The notes under the pieces were generated by a model. It was not told the origin of the DNA. It did no database searches and saw only the letters and a program-made list of their open reading frames with translations. 64,000 bases of DNA. Origin: Corticicoccus populi (lineage in GTDB: Bacteria > Bacillota > Bacilli > Staphylococcales > Salinicoccaceae). Below, piece after piece: positions 17,671-25,592 of this stretch; position 1 is the stretch's first letter, and every line of letters starts with the position of its first letter. The stretch covers positions 186,001-250,000 of the forward strand of contig NZ_JBHUOQ010000001.1 in the NCBI RefSeq assembly GCF_042686195.1, read 5' to 3'. A program made the translations under genes and the position numbers.

Positions 17671-18582
17671 ATGAATCTGCAAAGTTTTTATATCGGTGAT
17701 TATCATGCTGAAGTGACAATGATGCTCGGTGAAGGGGAGCCTTCAAAAGACGGCAGGCCCGCAGTGGTAATCTGTCCCGGCGGCAGTTATATGTACTGCT
17801 CCAAAAGAGAAAGTGAGCCGGTCGCCTACCGTTTTTTGGAAAAAGGCTACCGCGTGTTTATATTAAATTATTCAACCATTGGTACGATGATTGAAAAAGA
17901 AGGCAGAACACCTTCAAGGGACGAGTTGTATCAGATTGCTTCTATGGTTGAAGATGATAAAGTTCTTGGTTCCGAGTTCCCGAATCCGTTAATCGAGCTT
18001 GCGTTAACACTTGTGTTTATACGTGAGAACTGTCATGAATTTAATGTCAATCCTGATAAAATCGGTGTTATTGGTTTTTCAGCAGGCGGGCATCTCGCTG
18101 CGAGTCTCGGTGTGCATTGGAACAGTGAGTGGCTGAAAGAAGCGGTCGGCAGTGAACCGAGATGGTTCCGTCCGAATTTCCAAGTCCTGTCCTACCCGAT
18201 ATTAAATTATGTATTAAATGAAGAAATTGCCAATGAACGCGGTATCGGCGATCCGAAATTTATGTCCATGGCAGCACGGATGGTTTTTGGTGCGGAACAG
18301 AAACCTGAAATTGTCGAGCGTTCCATAGTAAAAGATTTTGTGAATGAAGACACACCGCCGACATTTGTCTGGCACACGCTGCAGGATAAACTGGTCTTTA
18401 TTCAAAATTCAATCGAGTTTGTTGAGGCACTCGAGAATAACCGTGTCCCTTGGGAATTCCATACATTCAACAGCGGGGAACACGGACTCAGCCTGGCATC
18501 TGAAATTACCGGCAGAGTCGATAAAAGAGCACAGCAGTGGAACGGACTGATGTTCAGCTGGCTTGAGGAAATTATCCATTAA
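17671..18582 (+). CDS. Alpha/beta hydrolase (carbohydrate esterase / BD-FAE-like)
   Basis: A 303-aa cytoplasmic serine hydrolase. The oxyanion motif CPGGSY is near residues 35-40, nucleophile S137 in GFSAGG, acid D in HTLQDKLVF and His in NSGEHGLSLA near the C-terminus. It is close to the esterase/lipase group annotated as acetylxylan-esterase-like or BD-FAE. The ATG at 17671 lies 10 nt after AGAAAGGA; a GTG at 17665 would be only 4 nt away. Divergent from the phosphatase gene. Substrate unknown. Confidence 0.8.
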   Translation: MNLQSFYIGDYHAEVTMMLGEGEPSKDGRPAVVICPGGSYMYCSKRESEPVAYRFLEKGYRVFILNYSTIGTMIEKEGRTPSRDELYQIASMVEDDKVLGSEFPNPLIELALTLVFIRENCHEFNVNPDKIGVIGFSAGGHLAASLGVHWNSEWLKEAVGSEPRWFRPNFQVLSYPILNYVLNEEIANERGIGDPKFMSMAARMVFGAEQKPEIVERSIVKDFVNEDTPPTFVWHTLQDKLVFIQNSIEFVEALENNRVPWEFHTFNSGEHGLSLASEITGRVDKRAQQWNGLMFSWLEEIIH

Positions 18583-18612
18583 AAAAGAAGATGCCTATTT
18601 CCGGCATCTTCT
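18583..18612. terminator. Terminator between convergent hydrolase and small gene
   Basis: Stem AGAAGATGCC / GGCATCTTCT with a 7-nt loop. The six A on the left make it a good terminator for the minus strand; the right side lacks a long T-run. Confidence 0.8.
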
Positions 18613-18801
18613 ATAATTTATTGAATACAGTGTATAGGTTTCTGAATGATGAGGATAGATCAATTCAAGAAAAGTATCTTTTTCGTTTAACATGTCATTA
18701 ATATACTTTTTCTTCAAGAGTTTTGTCTCTTTGCTGTCATTAACAACTTGAAGATCTGTCTTTTTCGTGGTGGAGTCACTGTACTTGACGATTACTGTCA
18801 T
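18595..18801 (-). CDS. Small conserved-looking protein of unknown function
   Basis: A 68-aa acidic/basic mixed soluble protein beginning with a beta-like 'MTVIVKYSD' strand. GAGGAG lies 9 nt ahead of the ATG at 18801; the ATG three codons earlier touches the Shine-Dalgarno and is unlikely. The C-terminal coding part forms one arm of the shared terminator. The N-terminal 'strand, then charged helix' layout is vaguely like the 61-aa protein at 21471, but relatedness is not shown. Confidence 0.55.
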   Translation of the reverse strand: MTVIVKYSDSTTKKTDLQVVNDSKETKLLKKKYINDMLNEKDTFLELIYPHHSETYTLYSINYRRCRK

Positions 18802-18897
18802 TTGCACCATCTCCTCATGTTACTTATAACCGATGTACAGATAGATTAAACATGTTAAATAATTAAGAAAATATTTTATGAACGATGATATAGGGAT

Positions 18898-19548
18898 GTG
18901 TTTGAGATAGAAATCAGAAAATTGGAAATGAAAGAAATAGAAAAAGTACTTAAGCTTCAGGAGAGTGTTCACCGGCAGCTGGAGGATAAAGAGGTGCTTC
19001 AGACATTAACTGAAGAGGAATTTAAAGAAATTTTTGGTCAGGGTTTTATTGTCGGAGTGTTTGACGGTGAGCAGTTAATCGCAAGCCGCTCGATGTTTAT
19101 ACCGCCTGTCGATGAGCCAGAGCATCTGGCTGATGATTCCGGAATTCAGGATAAAGAGAGTGTGATTTATTCTGAAATCAGCTTTATAGAGCCTGTTTAC
19201 CGCGGACAGAAGCTTCAGACCCGTATGGGTGAATATTTAATTGATGAAGTGACTAGAGACGGGCGTTTCAAATACTGTCTGACAACAGTGATGCCGACGA
19301 ATGCTGCGAGTCTGAAAGACAAGTTTAAACTGGGCTTTAAAATCATGGCGACGAAATATAAATACAACGGTAAACGGAGACACATATTAAGGCTCGATTT
19401 GCATCAACAGCTGAAAGTATCGGGTGAAGCAGTGAAAGTACGGTATAATGATGTTGAATGGTCGATGGCATACGGTGATGATTATATCGGCGACCGGTTT
19501 GACGGAGAGTTTTTATATTACTATCAAAAAACGGAGGATTTAAAATGA
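18898..19548 (+). CDS. GNAT-like acetyltransferase
   Basis: A 216-aa protein with GNAT layout: an N-terminal strand-helix, then 'SEISFIEPVYRGQKLQTRMGEYLI', in which RGQKLQ is a degenerate acetyl-CoA pyrophosphate loop, followed by 'TTVMPTNAASLKDKFKLGFK', the usual helix and strand of the fold. The start is uncertain: GTG at 18898 has only a weak Shine-Dalgarno. The last codons overlap the M20 peptidase start (ATGA), so a shared task such as acylation/deacylation of an amino compound is plausible but inferred. Confidence 0.72.
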   Translation: MFEIEIRKLEMKEIEKVLKLQESVHRQLEDKEVLQTLTEEEFKEIFGQGFIVGVFDGEQLIASRSMFIPPVDEPEHLADDSGIQDKESVIYSEISFIEPVYRGQKLQTRMGEYLIDEVTRDGRFKYCLTTVMPTNAASLKDKFKLGFKIMATKYKYNGKRRHILRLDLHQQLKVSGEAVKVRYNDVEWSMAYGDDYIGDRFDGEFLYYYQKTEDLK

Positions 19549-20723
19549 GTATGAATCAGCAGATTATTAAAGATGCAGTGGAATTCAGACGTCTGCTTCA
19601 TCAGTTCCCGGAGCTTAGTGACGAAGAATTTGAAACATCAAAACGTATTGAAGATGCACTCAATCAATACGGGATAGAGTATCAAAAAGGATTTGCTGGA
19701 ACAGGTATTCTCGGGATTATTAAAGGGAATCATCCGGGTAAAACAGTGGGGCTCAGAGCAGATATTGATGCGCTGCCGATTGATGAAATTTCAGGTGAAG
19801 CATTTTCGTCTGAACATCCGGGTGTCATGCATGCATGCGGGCATGATGCACATACATCAATGCTCATCGCAGCAGGGCGTATACTTAAAGAAAGAGTGGA
19901 CGAAATTCACGGAACAGTATTGTTGATATTCCAGCCGGCAGAAGAAAAAGCACCGACAGGCGGTTCACAGAAAATGATGGATGACGGTGTCTTTGATGAG
20001 TATACACCGGACGTGTTAATTGCACAGCATGTATGGCCGGGTCTTGAAGTCGGTAAGTTCGGCGTGATGGCAGGACCGATTATGGGAAATTCCGACCGCT
20101 TTAAGATTGATGTGAAGGGTGTCGGCGGTCATGCATCCATGCCGCATGATACTGTCGATGCGATAGTGGTCGGCAACCAGATTATTTCAAGCCTTCAGAC
20201 TATCGTCAGCAGAAATGCAGACCCATTCGGTCCGGCAGTGGTGACAGTCGGCAGTTTCCACGCAGGAAGCGAACCGAATATCATTGCTGAAACTGCAGAA
20301 ATCAGGGGCTCTATCCGGTCTCAGTCCGATGAGATGAAGCAGCTCGTTAAGTCCCGTTTCCATACAATAGTAGAAAATGTTGCGGCGGCGATGGGAGCGG
20401 AAGTGGAGATTGAATATCTGGACGGCTATCCTGCAACTGTCAATGACAGTGAATGGGCGGATCAGATCCGAAGTACTGTTGTTTCTATGCATGGTGAAGA
20501 CGCGGCACCAGAATTACAGCCGAGTCTTGCGGGCGAAGATTTCAGCCGGTTTTTACAAAAATATCCGGGTGTATACTACTGGCTCGGTTCATCTGTCGGG
20601 GAAGGGCAGAAGCCGCTTCATAATCCAGGGTTTAGATTTAATGAGGCCGCGATGCCTTACGGTATTGAAACAATGGCCCAGGGAGCGATAGATACATTAC
20701 AGACTTTAAAGAAAAATGTTTAA
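19545..20723 (+). CDS. M20D family amidohydrolase (N-acyl-amino acid deacylase)
   Basis: A 392-aa di-metal amidohydrolase. Metal-binding residues are visible: HACGHDAH near residue 100, PAEEKAPTGG near 130 (catalytic and bridging Glu), QHVWP near 160 and HNPGF near 362. The dimerisation domain sits in the middle (about 185-300). The family hydrolyses N-acetyl or N-acyl amino acids and IAA-type conjugates. It overlaps the GNAT gene by 4 nt and crcB1 by 8 nt, so all are in one transcript. Confidence 0.88.
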   Translation: MSMNQQIIKDAVEFRRLLHQFPELSDEEFETSKRIEDALNQYGIEYQKGFAGTGILGIIKGNHPGKTVGLRADIDALPIDEISGEAFSSEHPGVMHACGHDAHTSMLIAAGRILKERVDEIHGTVLLIFQPAEEKAPTGGSQKMMDDGVFDEYTPDVLIAQHVWPGLEVGKFGVMAGPIMGNSDRFKIDVKGVGGHASMPHDTVDAIVVGNQIISSLQTIVSRNADPFGPAVVTVGSFHAGSEPNIIAETAEIRGSIRSQSDEMKQLVKSRFHTIVENVAAAMGAEVEIEYLDGYPATVNDSEWADQIRSTVVSMHGEDAAPELQPSLAGEDFSRFLQKYPGVYYWLGSSVGEGQKPLHNPGFRFNEAAMPYGIETMAQGAIDTLQTLKKNV

Positions 20724-21096
20724 ATATGCTGCAGTCGGCACTGCCGGTGCACTCGGTGCATCAGCCAGATATATCATTACAGTCATGGTGCCGGCAGAAA
20801 GCGGCTTCCCACTTGCCACGCTGCTCGTTAATTTAATTGGTGCGTTCTTATTAACATTTACCGGTTTTTATTTATTTCAGAGAATAAAGATCTCGGACAC
20901 CTTGAAAACGGCTGTTTCTGTCGGCTTTCTCGGATCATTTACCACCTTTTCAGCCCTCAGTCTGGAAACGGTCAGTCTTTTAGAAAACGGCCGGCTGTTT
21001 ACAGCAGCGGCTTATGTGCTATTGAGTATTTCAGGAGGCGTCCTGATGTCTTATGCAGGATATTTATGTCACAGGCTTCCGGGGAGAAGAACATGA
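20716..21096 (+). CDS. crcB: Fluoride channel CrcB/Fluc, first subunit
   Basis: A 126-aa four-TM protein. It shows the Fluc signatures G-x-x-G-A-x-x-R-Y near residues 10-19, LVNLIGAFLL around 43 (the Asn lining the pore) and the GFLGSFTTFSAL break in TM3 near 76-88. It exports fluoride. The gene overlaps the end of the M20 gene and its own stop overlaps the second crcB (ATGA), giving a paired, probably heterodimeric channel. No fluoride riboswitch is seen before the operon. Confidence 0.9.
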   Translation: MFKYAAVGTAGALGASARYIITVMVPAESGFPLATLLVNLIGAFLLTFTGFYLFQRIKISDTLKTAVSVGFLGSFTTFSALSLETVSLLENGRLFTAAAYVLLSISGGVLMSYAGYLCHRLPGRRT

Positions 21097-21446
21097 ATAT
21101 GCTGATGCTTATGATTGGAGGCTTTCTCGGTGCTGTGGTAAGGTTTTTTATATTACAGAAGTTTGAAGGGAAAGCATCCTTCGTGACTGTGATAGTCAAT
21201 ACGTCAGGTGCATTTGTGATTGGTTTATGTACCGGGCTGGCAGTGAATACACCGATGTATCTGCTTTTCGGTATCGGTTTTGCCGGTGCATATACGACTT
21301 TTTCGACAATGTCCAAAGAATTTTTTGAAATGTTGAAGAACAGAAATTATAGAGAATCCATTAGTTATTTATCTGTAATTTACGGATGCGGATTTTTATT
21401 AACAGCTTTCGGAATTTATTTAGGAACGCTTATTCAGCAGCTATAA
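21093..21446 (+). CDS. crcB: Fluoride channel CrcB/Fluc, second subunit
   Basis: A 117-aa four-TM partner of the preceding gene with GGFLGAVVRFF, VNTSGAFVIG (pore Asn) and GFAGAYTTFSTM. The start ATG at 21093 overlaps the first crcB stop and follows GGGGAGAAG. Tandem crcB genes are the form in which two oppositely oriented subunits make one channel, as in many Firmicutes. Confidence 0.9.
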   Translation: MNMLMLMIGGFLGAVVRFFILQKFEGKASFVTVIVNTSGAFVIGLCTGLAVNTPMYLLFGIGFAGAYTTFSTMSKEFFEMLKNRNYRESISYLSVIYGCGFLLTAFGIYLGTLIQQL

Positions 21447-21470
21447 GAACGATAAATGTGAGGTGACAGG

Positions 21471-21656
21471 ATGAAAAAAATAAGAATTAATTATAAAGAC
21501 GGCCGGCATAAAACATTTAAGTCCAGCATGCATACAGCTGAAAGTATTCAAAAGGAAGTAAATCACGCTCTCGAGAAAGGGCGGGATTATCTTTTAGTAT
21601 CGGGGATTGAGATATACCCGGACCTTGTCAGAGAAGTGAAAGAAATACAGAAATGA
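21471..21656 (+). CDS. Small protein of unknown function
   Basis: A 61-aa soluble, Lys/Glu-rich protein with a strong Shine-Dalgarno (GAGGTGACAGG) 24 nt after crcB2, followed by a terminator. It is probably the last gene of the crcB transcript. Predicted strand-helix-strand-helix; no family recognised. Confidence 0.6.
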   Translation: MKKIRINYKDGRHKTFKSSMHTAESIQKEVNHALEKGRDYLLVSGIEIYPDLVREVKEIQK

Positions 21657-21662
21657 AGTGTT

Positions 21663-21699
21663 GAAGACAGGCTGATATTCAGTGATGTCTTCTTTTTTT
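21663..21699 (+). terminator. Terminator after the crcB transcript
   Basis: Stem GAAGACA..TGA / TCA..TGTCTTC with an internal mismatch, followed by seven T. Confidence 0.85.
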
Positions 21700-21700
21700 A

Positions 21701-21731
21701 TAAAAAAAAGACGGAATGCCTGTGCATTCCG
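21701..21731 (-). terminator. Terminator of the acidic lipoprotein gene
   Basis: Stem ACGGAATGC / GCATTCCGC with a CTGT loop. Eight A on the left give the U-run on the minus strand. Confidence 0.88.
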
Positions 21732-21749
21732 CCGGGTTTAATGATTATT

Positions 21750-22400
21750 TTACGGTCTGAATTCCATCCGTTCATTTCTGTCATGACTGTCAAATACGCC
21801 GATAACATCTTCATCAGCATTTCTGAATTCCAGTGCCGGAAGTGTGCCTTCAGCATTATCATACAGAATGCCTGAAGTCATTTCTCTGATGGAAGTTCCG
21901 ATGCCTTCAAGTTTAGATTGAAGCCCTCTTTCGTTAATGTTTCCGATATTTTCATCTACATGAACAACAAGGTCTGAATACTCATCGTTTTGTGACTCGA
22001 TGGAAATGATGAAATCATCGTTTGTGCGGTCCTCAAATCTCTGCTCTATAATATCTCTTTGATTGTCGGATACTGTACTGAATGCAGACGCGCTTTCCTC
22101 TGTTTCAGTGCTTTCTTCCGTACCTTCCTCTTCAGTTTCAGAAGATTCTTCTTCTGATTCAGATGCTGCCTCTTCACCAGCGGTCTCTGTTTCCTCTGTA
22201 GAATCAGCTTCTTCTGTAGAGTCAGTTTCCTCTGAAGTTTCATTTTCAGTGGATTCAGTTTCACTGCTTTCACTGTCGGATTGTACTTCAGTTTCTTCAT
22301 TGTCAGTTTCATTTTCTGCATTCTGTTCGGAATCATTGCTGCACGCAGCACCAAACATCAGCATAAAGGATAATGGAATACCATACATTAGTTTTTTCAT
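21750..22400 (-). CDS. Lipoprotein with Ser/Thr/Glu-rich linker and unknown C-terminal domain
   Basis: A 216-aa secreted lipoprotein. The signal peptide has lipobox FGAAC with Cys near residue 20, then about 90 residues made almost only of Ser, Thr and Glu (a disordered cell-wall spacer), then a compact domain at about 110-216. That domain is acidic, with 'DFIISIESQNDEYSDLVVHVDENI'-type strands (family not recognised). The long reading frame on the opposite strand (22063-22470) is the reverse of the low-complexity linker and is not a gene. Confidence 0.75.
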   Translation of the reverse strand: MKKLMYGIPLSFMLMFGAACSNDSEQNAENETDNEETEVQSDSESSETESTENETSEETDSTEEADSTEETETAGEEAASESEEESSETEEEGTEESTETEESASAFSTVSDNQRDIIEQRFEDRTNDDFIISIESQNDEYSDLVVHVDENIGNINERGLQSKLEGIGTSIREMTSGILYDNAEGTLPALEFRNADEDVIGVFDSHDRNERMEFRP

Positions 22401-22624
22401 AATTAAATCACCTTTCTTTTTAAAATATAGTCAGAGCGGAAAAAACGCCACAAGAATTACCATAACATGATGAAATATTGAATGAAACAATCATGCTCAT
22501 TTTTGATGTGAATTATTTTAACATTATTGAAATATTTACAATACCAAAATACGATTTCTGTATATCTTTTTAATGAATTAATGGATATAATCATAACAAT
22601 ATCTAAATATTGGGAGGTTTTCGT

Positions 22625-24103
22625 ATGGGATGGATTATGATTCCGATTATTTTTGTCTCTGCACTTGTACTGCTTTTTTGTGCCGCTGCAGCACTTTCAT
22701 TTGTATGGAAGGACCAGAGGAAAGAAGCGCAGAATTTATGGGGAGCAGTATTATTTACAGGGACAGTCACAGCAGTACTCCTGCTGATTTATAATGGGTT
22801 CAGGGAAACAGGAGAATTATCAATTGCATTTTTTATTATGTGGCTGATTGTATCTATTATTATGATATCAGCAGTGATTTATGCGGTAATACATAGAGTG
22901 ATGAAAAAAGAATCAGGCAGGCTTCGCAGACCGATTTTGGTTTCATTCGGAATTGGGTTTGTGTTTTTTATTCTGATGATTGTTACTGTACCTGACACGC
23001 CTGAATCAACTGAGGATAATACTGCTTCAGCAGAAGTCGAAAGTTCCGGCTCTGAAGCTGAAGAAGAGACTATGGAAGAATCTGAGACTCAGGATGACAT
23101 AGAACAGGCGGAAAAAGAAGCTGACGAAAGAGAAGCGGCAGAAAAAGAAGCAAAAGAAAAAGAGGAAGAAGAGAAGAGACAGCAGGAAGAACAGGCAGAA
23201 AAAGAAGCGGCGGAGAAGGAAAAGAAAGCTGCTGAGGAGAAAGCTGCGAAAGAAAAAGAAGAAAAAGAGCAGGCGGAGAAAGAAGCGAAGAAGAAGGAAG
23301 AGAAAGAAAAGGCCGAGCGTGAGAAGAAGGAACAAGAGGAAAAGGAAAAAGCCGAGAAAGAGGCAAAAGAGAAGGCTGAACAGGAGAAGAAAGAACAAGA
23401 GGAAAAGGAAAAAGCCGAGAAAGAGGCAAAAGAGAAAGCTGAACAGGAGAAGAAAGAAAAAGAAGCGAAAAACGGCTTGATTCCTGTTACGTTGTACAGG
23501 GTAGTGGACGGTGATACGGTGAATGTATATGATGAGAACGGCAGTGAATTGAAGCTCAGACTGCTGCTGATTGATACACCGGAAACGGTTCATCCGAATA
23601 AGCCAGTGGAACCGTACGGAAGGGAAGCATCAGCAAGAATGACTGAACTCGTCAATTCAGCAGAACAGTTATATATTGAGTATGATCAAGGCGCGAAGAC
23701 AGATCATTATGACAGACATCTCGTTTATTTGTATGCTGATGATGTGAATGTGCATCAGGTGCTTCTTGAAGAAGGACTTGCAAGAGTCGGGTATGTGTAT
23801 GAGCAGCAGCGTTATTTATCAGATTTCAGGGAATCAGAGCAGTATGCCAAAGATAACCAGCTTGGAATCTGGTCGATACCGGGATATGTGAATACAGCAG
23901 GAGAGGGCTTTAACAGTGAAGAGGAAGAGCCGGAACCTTCACAGCCGGCACAAAATGAAACGTCCACATCAGAAGGTGAAAATTACAATTTCGCCAACTG
24001 TACAGAGCTCAGACAGGTATTCCCGAACGGTGTTGCCAGTGACCATCCGGCATATCAACCGAAAATGGACAGAGATAAAGATAATTGGGCATGTGAGAGA
24101 TAA
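22625..24103 (+). CDS. Membrane-tethered thermonuclease with charged stalk and Excalibur domain
   Basis: A 492-aa protein. Three TM helices (about residues 4-25, 38-56 and 66-115) are followed by an acidic stretch and a Lys/Glu/Ala-rich helical stalk at about 160-285. The staphylococcal-nuclease fold (285-425) keeps the catalytic set: D in VDGDTV, R in LRLLLIDTPE, E in YGREAS and R in YDRHLVYL. The C-terminus is an Excalibur calcium-binding motif with DRDKDNWACER. The nuclease should face outside at the end of the stalk. The stalk contains a 63-bp direct duplication. RBS GGGAGG is 8 nt ahead of the ATG; an earlier in-frame TTG overlaps it. Confidence 0.88.
   Translation: MGWIMIPIIFVSALVLLFCAAAALSFVWKDQRKEAQNLWGAVLFTGTVTAVLLLIYNGFRETGELSIAFFIMWLIVSIIMISAVIYAVIHRVMKKESGRLRRPILVSFGIGFVFFILMIVTVPDTPESTEDNTASAEVESSGSEAEEETMEESETQDDIEQAEKEADEREAAEKEAKEKEEEEKRQQEEQAEKEAAEKEKKAAEEKAAKEKEEKEQAEKEAKKKEEKEKAEREKKEQEEKEKAEKEAKEKAEQEKKEQEEKEKAEKEAKEKAEQEKKEKEAKNGLIPVTLYRVVDGDTVNVYDENGSELKLRLLLIDTPETVHPNKPVEPYGREASARMTELVNSAEQLYIEYDQGAKTDHYDRHLVYLYADDVNVHQVLLEEGLARVGYVYEQQRYLSDFRESEQYAKDNQLGIWSIPGYVNTAGEGFNSEEEEPEPSQPAQNETSTSEGENYNFANCTELRQVFPNGVASDHPAYQPKMDRDKDNWACER
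23324..23449 (+). repeat. 63-bp direct duplication inside the nuclease stalk
   Basis: Two adjacent 63-nt units (23324-23386 and 23387-23449), identical but for about two bases, each encode the 21-residue unit beginning KKEQEEKEKAEKE. A third unit starts and decays after a few codons. The near identity shows a recent duplication or copy-number change that lengthens the stalk. Confidence 0.9.
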
Positions 24104-24118
24104 ACATTAAATATGGAC

Positions 24119-24147
24119 TTGACTCTTTCTTTTAAAGCGTGTAGTAT
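24119..24147 (+). promoter_or_regulatory. Promoter of the cold-shock gene with long 5' leader
   Basis: TTGACT (24119-24124), a 17-nt spacer and TAGTAT (24142-24147). Transcription should begin about 24155, leaving a leader of about 115 nt before the ATG. Such a leader is usual for csp genes, whose 5' regions act as thermosensors. Confidence 0.7.
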
Positions 24148-24270
24148 ATATTATTGTAATGTAGTTCTTAAATAACAATTTTTAATTTTTTCATTCACGT
24201 GAAAAACCCTTTAAAATTTTGTTTAACAATTGCAAATATTTAAGTGCAAAAGCACTAGGAGGTTTTTTCA

Positions 24271-24471
24271 ATGAATGAAGGAACAGTAAAATGGTTTAAC
24301 GGAGAAAAAGGTTTTGGTTTCATTACTCAGGATGCGGGCGAAGATGTATTCGTACATTTCTCAGCAATCCAAGCTGATGGATACAAAACATTAGAAGAAG
24401 GACAAAAAGTTAGCTTTGATATCGAAGAAGGACAACGCGGTCCACAAGCGACTAACGTTGTTGCTCAATAA
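24271..24471 (+). CDS. cspA: Cold-shock protein, CspA family
   Basis: A 66-aa single cold-shock domain that binds single-stranded RNA/DNA and keeps mRNA unfolded at low temperature. RNP1 KGFGFI is at residues 13-18 and RNP2 VFVHF at 27-31. The length is exactly that of staphylococcal/bacillar Csp proteins. RBS AGGAGG is 8 nt before the ATG. Single gene between its own promoter and terminator. Which paralogue (A, B, C or D) it is cannot be decided. Confidence 0.95.
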   Translation: MNEGTVKWFNGEKGFGFITQDAGEDVFVHFSAIQADGYKTLEEGQKVSFDIEEGQRGPQATNVVAQ

Positions 24472-24487
24472 TTATATAACTTTTCAA

Positions 24488-24513
24488 AAGGCAGCCTGAG
24501 GGCTGTCTTTTTT
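24488..24513 (+). terminator. Terminator after the cold-shock gene
   Basis: Stem AAGGCAGCC / GGCTGTCTT with a TGAG loop, running into six T. Confidence 0.9.
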
Positions 24514-24630
24514 GTTGTAAAATGAAGTATTTAATTGAAGGAACAGGAATGTATCCAATTAAATAATAATTCAAACTGTTGAAACTATAAAAATAAAAAG
24601 ATATTATAGTATCCGGGAGGATGATTTAAT

Positions 24631-25362
24631 ATGACAGTTCAGGACAAAGTAATTGTAATTACCGGTGCATCAAGCGGTATCGGTCGTGCAACCGCAGAAC
24701 TACTTGCCGAAAAAGGTGCAAAAGTAGTGATTGGTGCAAGAAGAGAAGATTCATTAAAAGAAATCACAGAAAATATTAATGAAAACGGCGGTGCATCATC
24801 CTATCAAGTGACGGATGTTGTAAACAAAGAGGATGTTGAGAACTTAGTCAACCATGCTTTGAACACATACGGCAAGGTCGACGCGATCTTTAATAATGCA
24901 GGTGTCATGCCGCTTTCGAACCTTGAAAAACTTAAAATCGATGACTGGAATAAAATGATTGATGTAAACATTAAAGGTGTGTTAAACGGTATCGCAGCAG
25001 CGCTGCCTGTAATGCAGAAACAGGGACACGGGCACATTATTAATACAGGCTCTACAGCATCCCATCACGTCGCACCGACTGCGGCAGTTTATGCCGGCAC
25101 AAAATATGCAGTCAAAGCGATTTCAGAAGGACTCAGACAGGAATCAGGGAAAGACGTTAAAGTGACGTTAATCAGCCCTGGAGTCACAGATACAGAGCTT
25201 GGCAATGATATTACAGATGAAAATATTGCCGGCGGCTTAAAGGAACAGAGAAAATCAGCGCTTTCTCCGAGAGTGATTGCCGAATCTGTTGTATATGCGC
25301 TCGAACAGCCGGATCATGTAGATGTCAGTGAAGTACTTGTACGTGAGAGAGGTCTTGGATAA
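24631..25362 (+). CDS. Short-chain dehydrogenase/reductase, SDR family
   Basis: A 243-aa classical SDR. The cofactor motif TGASSGIG is at residues 11-18, NNAG near 90, Ser in TGSTASH and YAGTK as the Tyr/Lys pair. The residues after the second strand (ARRED) favour NADP(H). It resembles the YdfG/'clavaldehyde-like' SDRs of Firmicutes that reduce diverse carbonyls. Single gene with RBS GGGAGGATG. Substrate unknown. Confidence 0.83.
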   Translation: MTVQDKVIVITGASSGIGRATAELLAEKGAKVVIGARREDSLKEITENINENGGASSYQVTDVVNKEDVENLVNHALNTYGKVDAIFNNAGVMPLSNLEKLKIDDWNKMIDVNIKGVLNGIAAALPVMQKQGHGHIINTGSTASHHVAPTAAVYAGTKYAVKAISEGLRQESGKDVKVTLISPGVTDTELGNDITDENIAGGLKEQRKSALSPRVIAESVVYALEQPDHVDVSEVLVRERGLG

Positions 25363-25400
25363 GCGTTTTTTGAATAAATGATTTACTTTAAATCTTTATT

Positions 25401-25427
25401 TTGATATGATTTTCTTAAAGATAAAAT
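25401..25427 (+). promoter_or_regulatory. Candidate promoter of the beta-glucosidase leader
   Basis: TTGATA at 25401-25406 and a TAAAAT at 25422-25427 (15-nt spacer). Spacing is short, so this is tentative, but the position fits a transcript that begins before the antiterminator site at 25451. Confidence 0.4.
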
Positions 25428-25450
25428 ATGATGAATATAACATTTTAAAT

Positions 25451-25480
25451 AGGATTGTTACTGTTTAATCAGGCGAAACC
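25451..25480 (+). promoter_or_regulatory. RAT site of the BglG/LicT/SacY antiterminator family
   Basis: The 30-nt segment AGGATTGTTACTG...CAGGCGAAACC matches the ribonucleic antiterminator consensus known from bgl, lic and sac operons: GGATTGTTACTG, a short apical loop and CAGGC(A/G)AAACC. Its 3' end overlaps the 5' arm of the terminator that follows, so binding of a LicT-like protein would stop the terminator forming. No such regulator gene lies in the window. Confidence 0.85.
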
Positions 25481-25519
25481 TAAGCAAATGATTCCGGCAC
25501 TCTGCGGGGATGTATTTTG
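25477..25519 (+). terminator. Conditional terminator in the beta-glucosidase leader
   Basis: AAACCTAAGCAAA pairs with TTTGCTTGGGTTT (one G-U), enclosing a smaller inner stem, and is followed by a T-run. It overlaps the RAT by four bases and is mutually exclusive with it. Confidence 0.85.
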
Positions 25520-25592
25520 CTTGGGTTTTTCTTATTATAAAATGATATTTTTCTATCTTTAAATCAATATTTGACAGAAGGAGACATATATT

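Noticed and set aside
22063..22470. 135-codon plus-strand frame, Ser/Val-rich
   Set aside because: It is the complement of the low-complexity linker of the minus-strand lipoprotein; no ribosome binding site and biased composition.
23027..23593. 188-codon minus-strand frame, Phe/Leu-rich
   Set aside because: Antisense of the Lys/Glu-rich nuclease stalk; codon bias produces an artificial hydrophobic frame.
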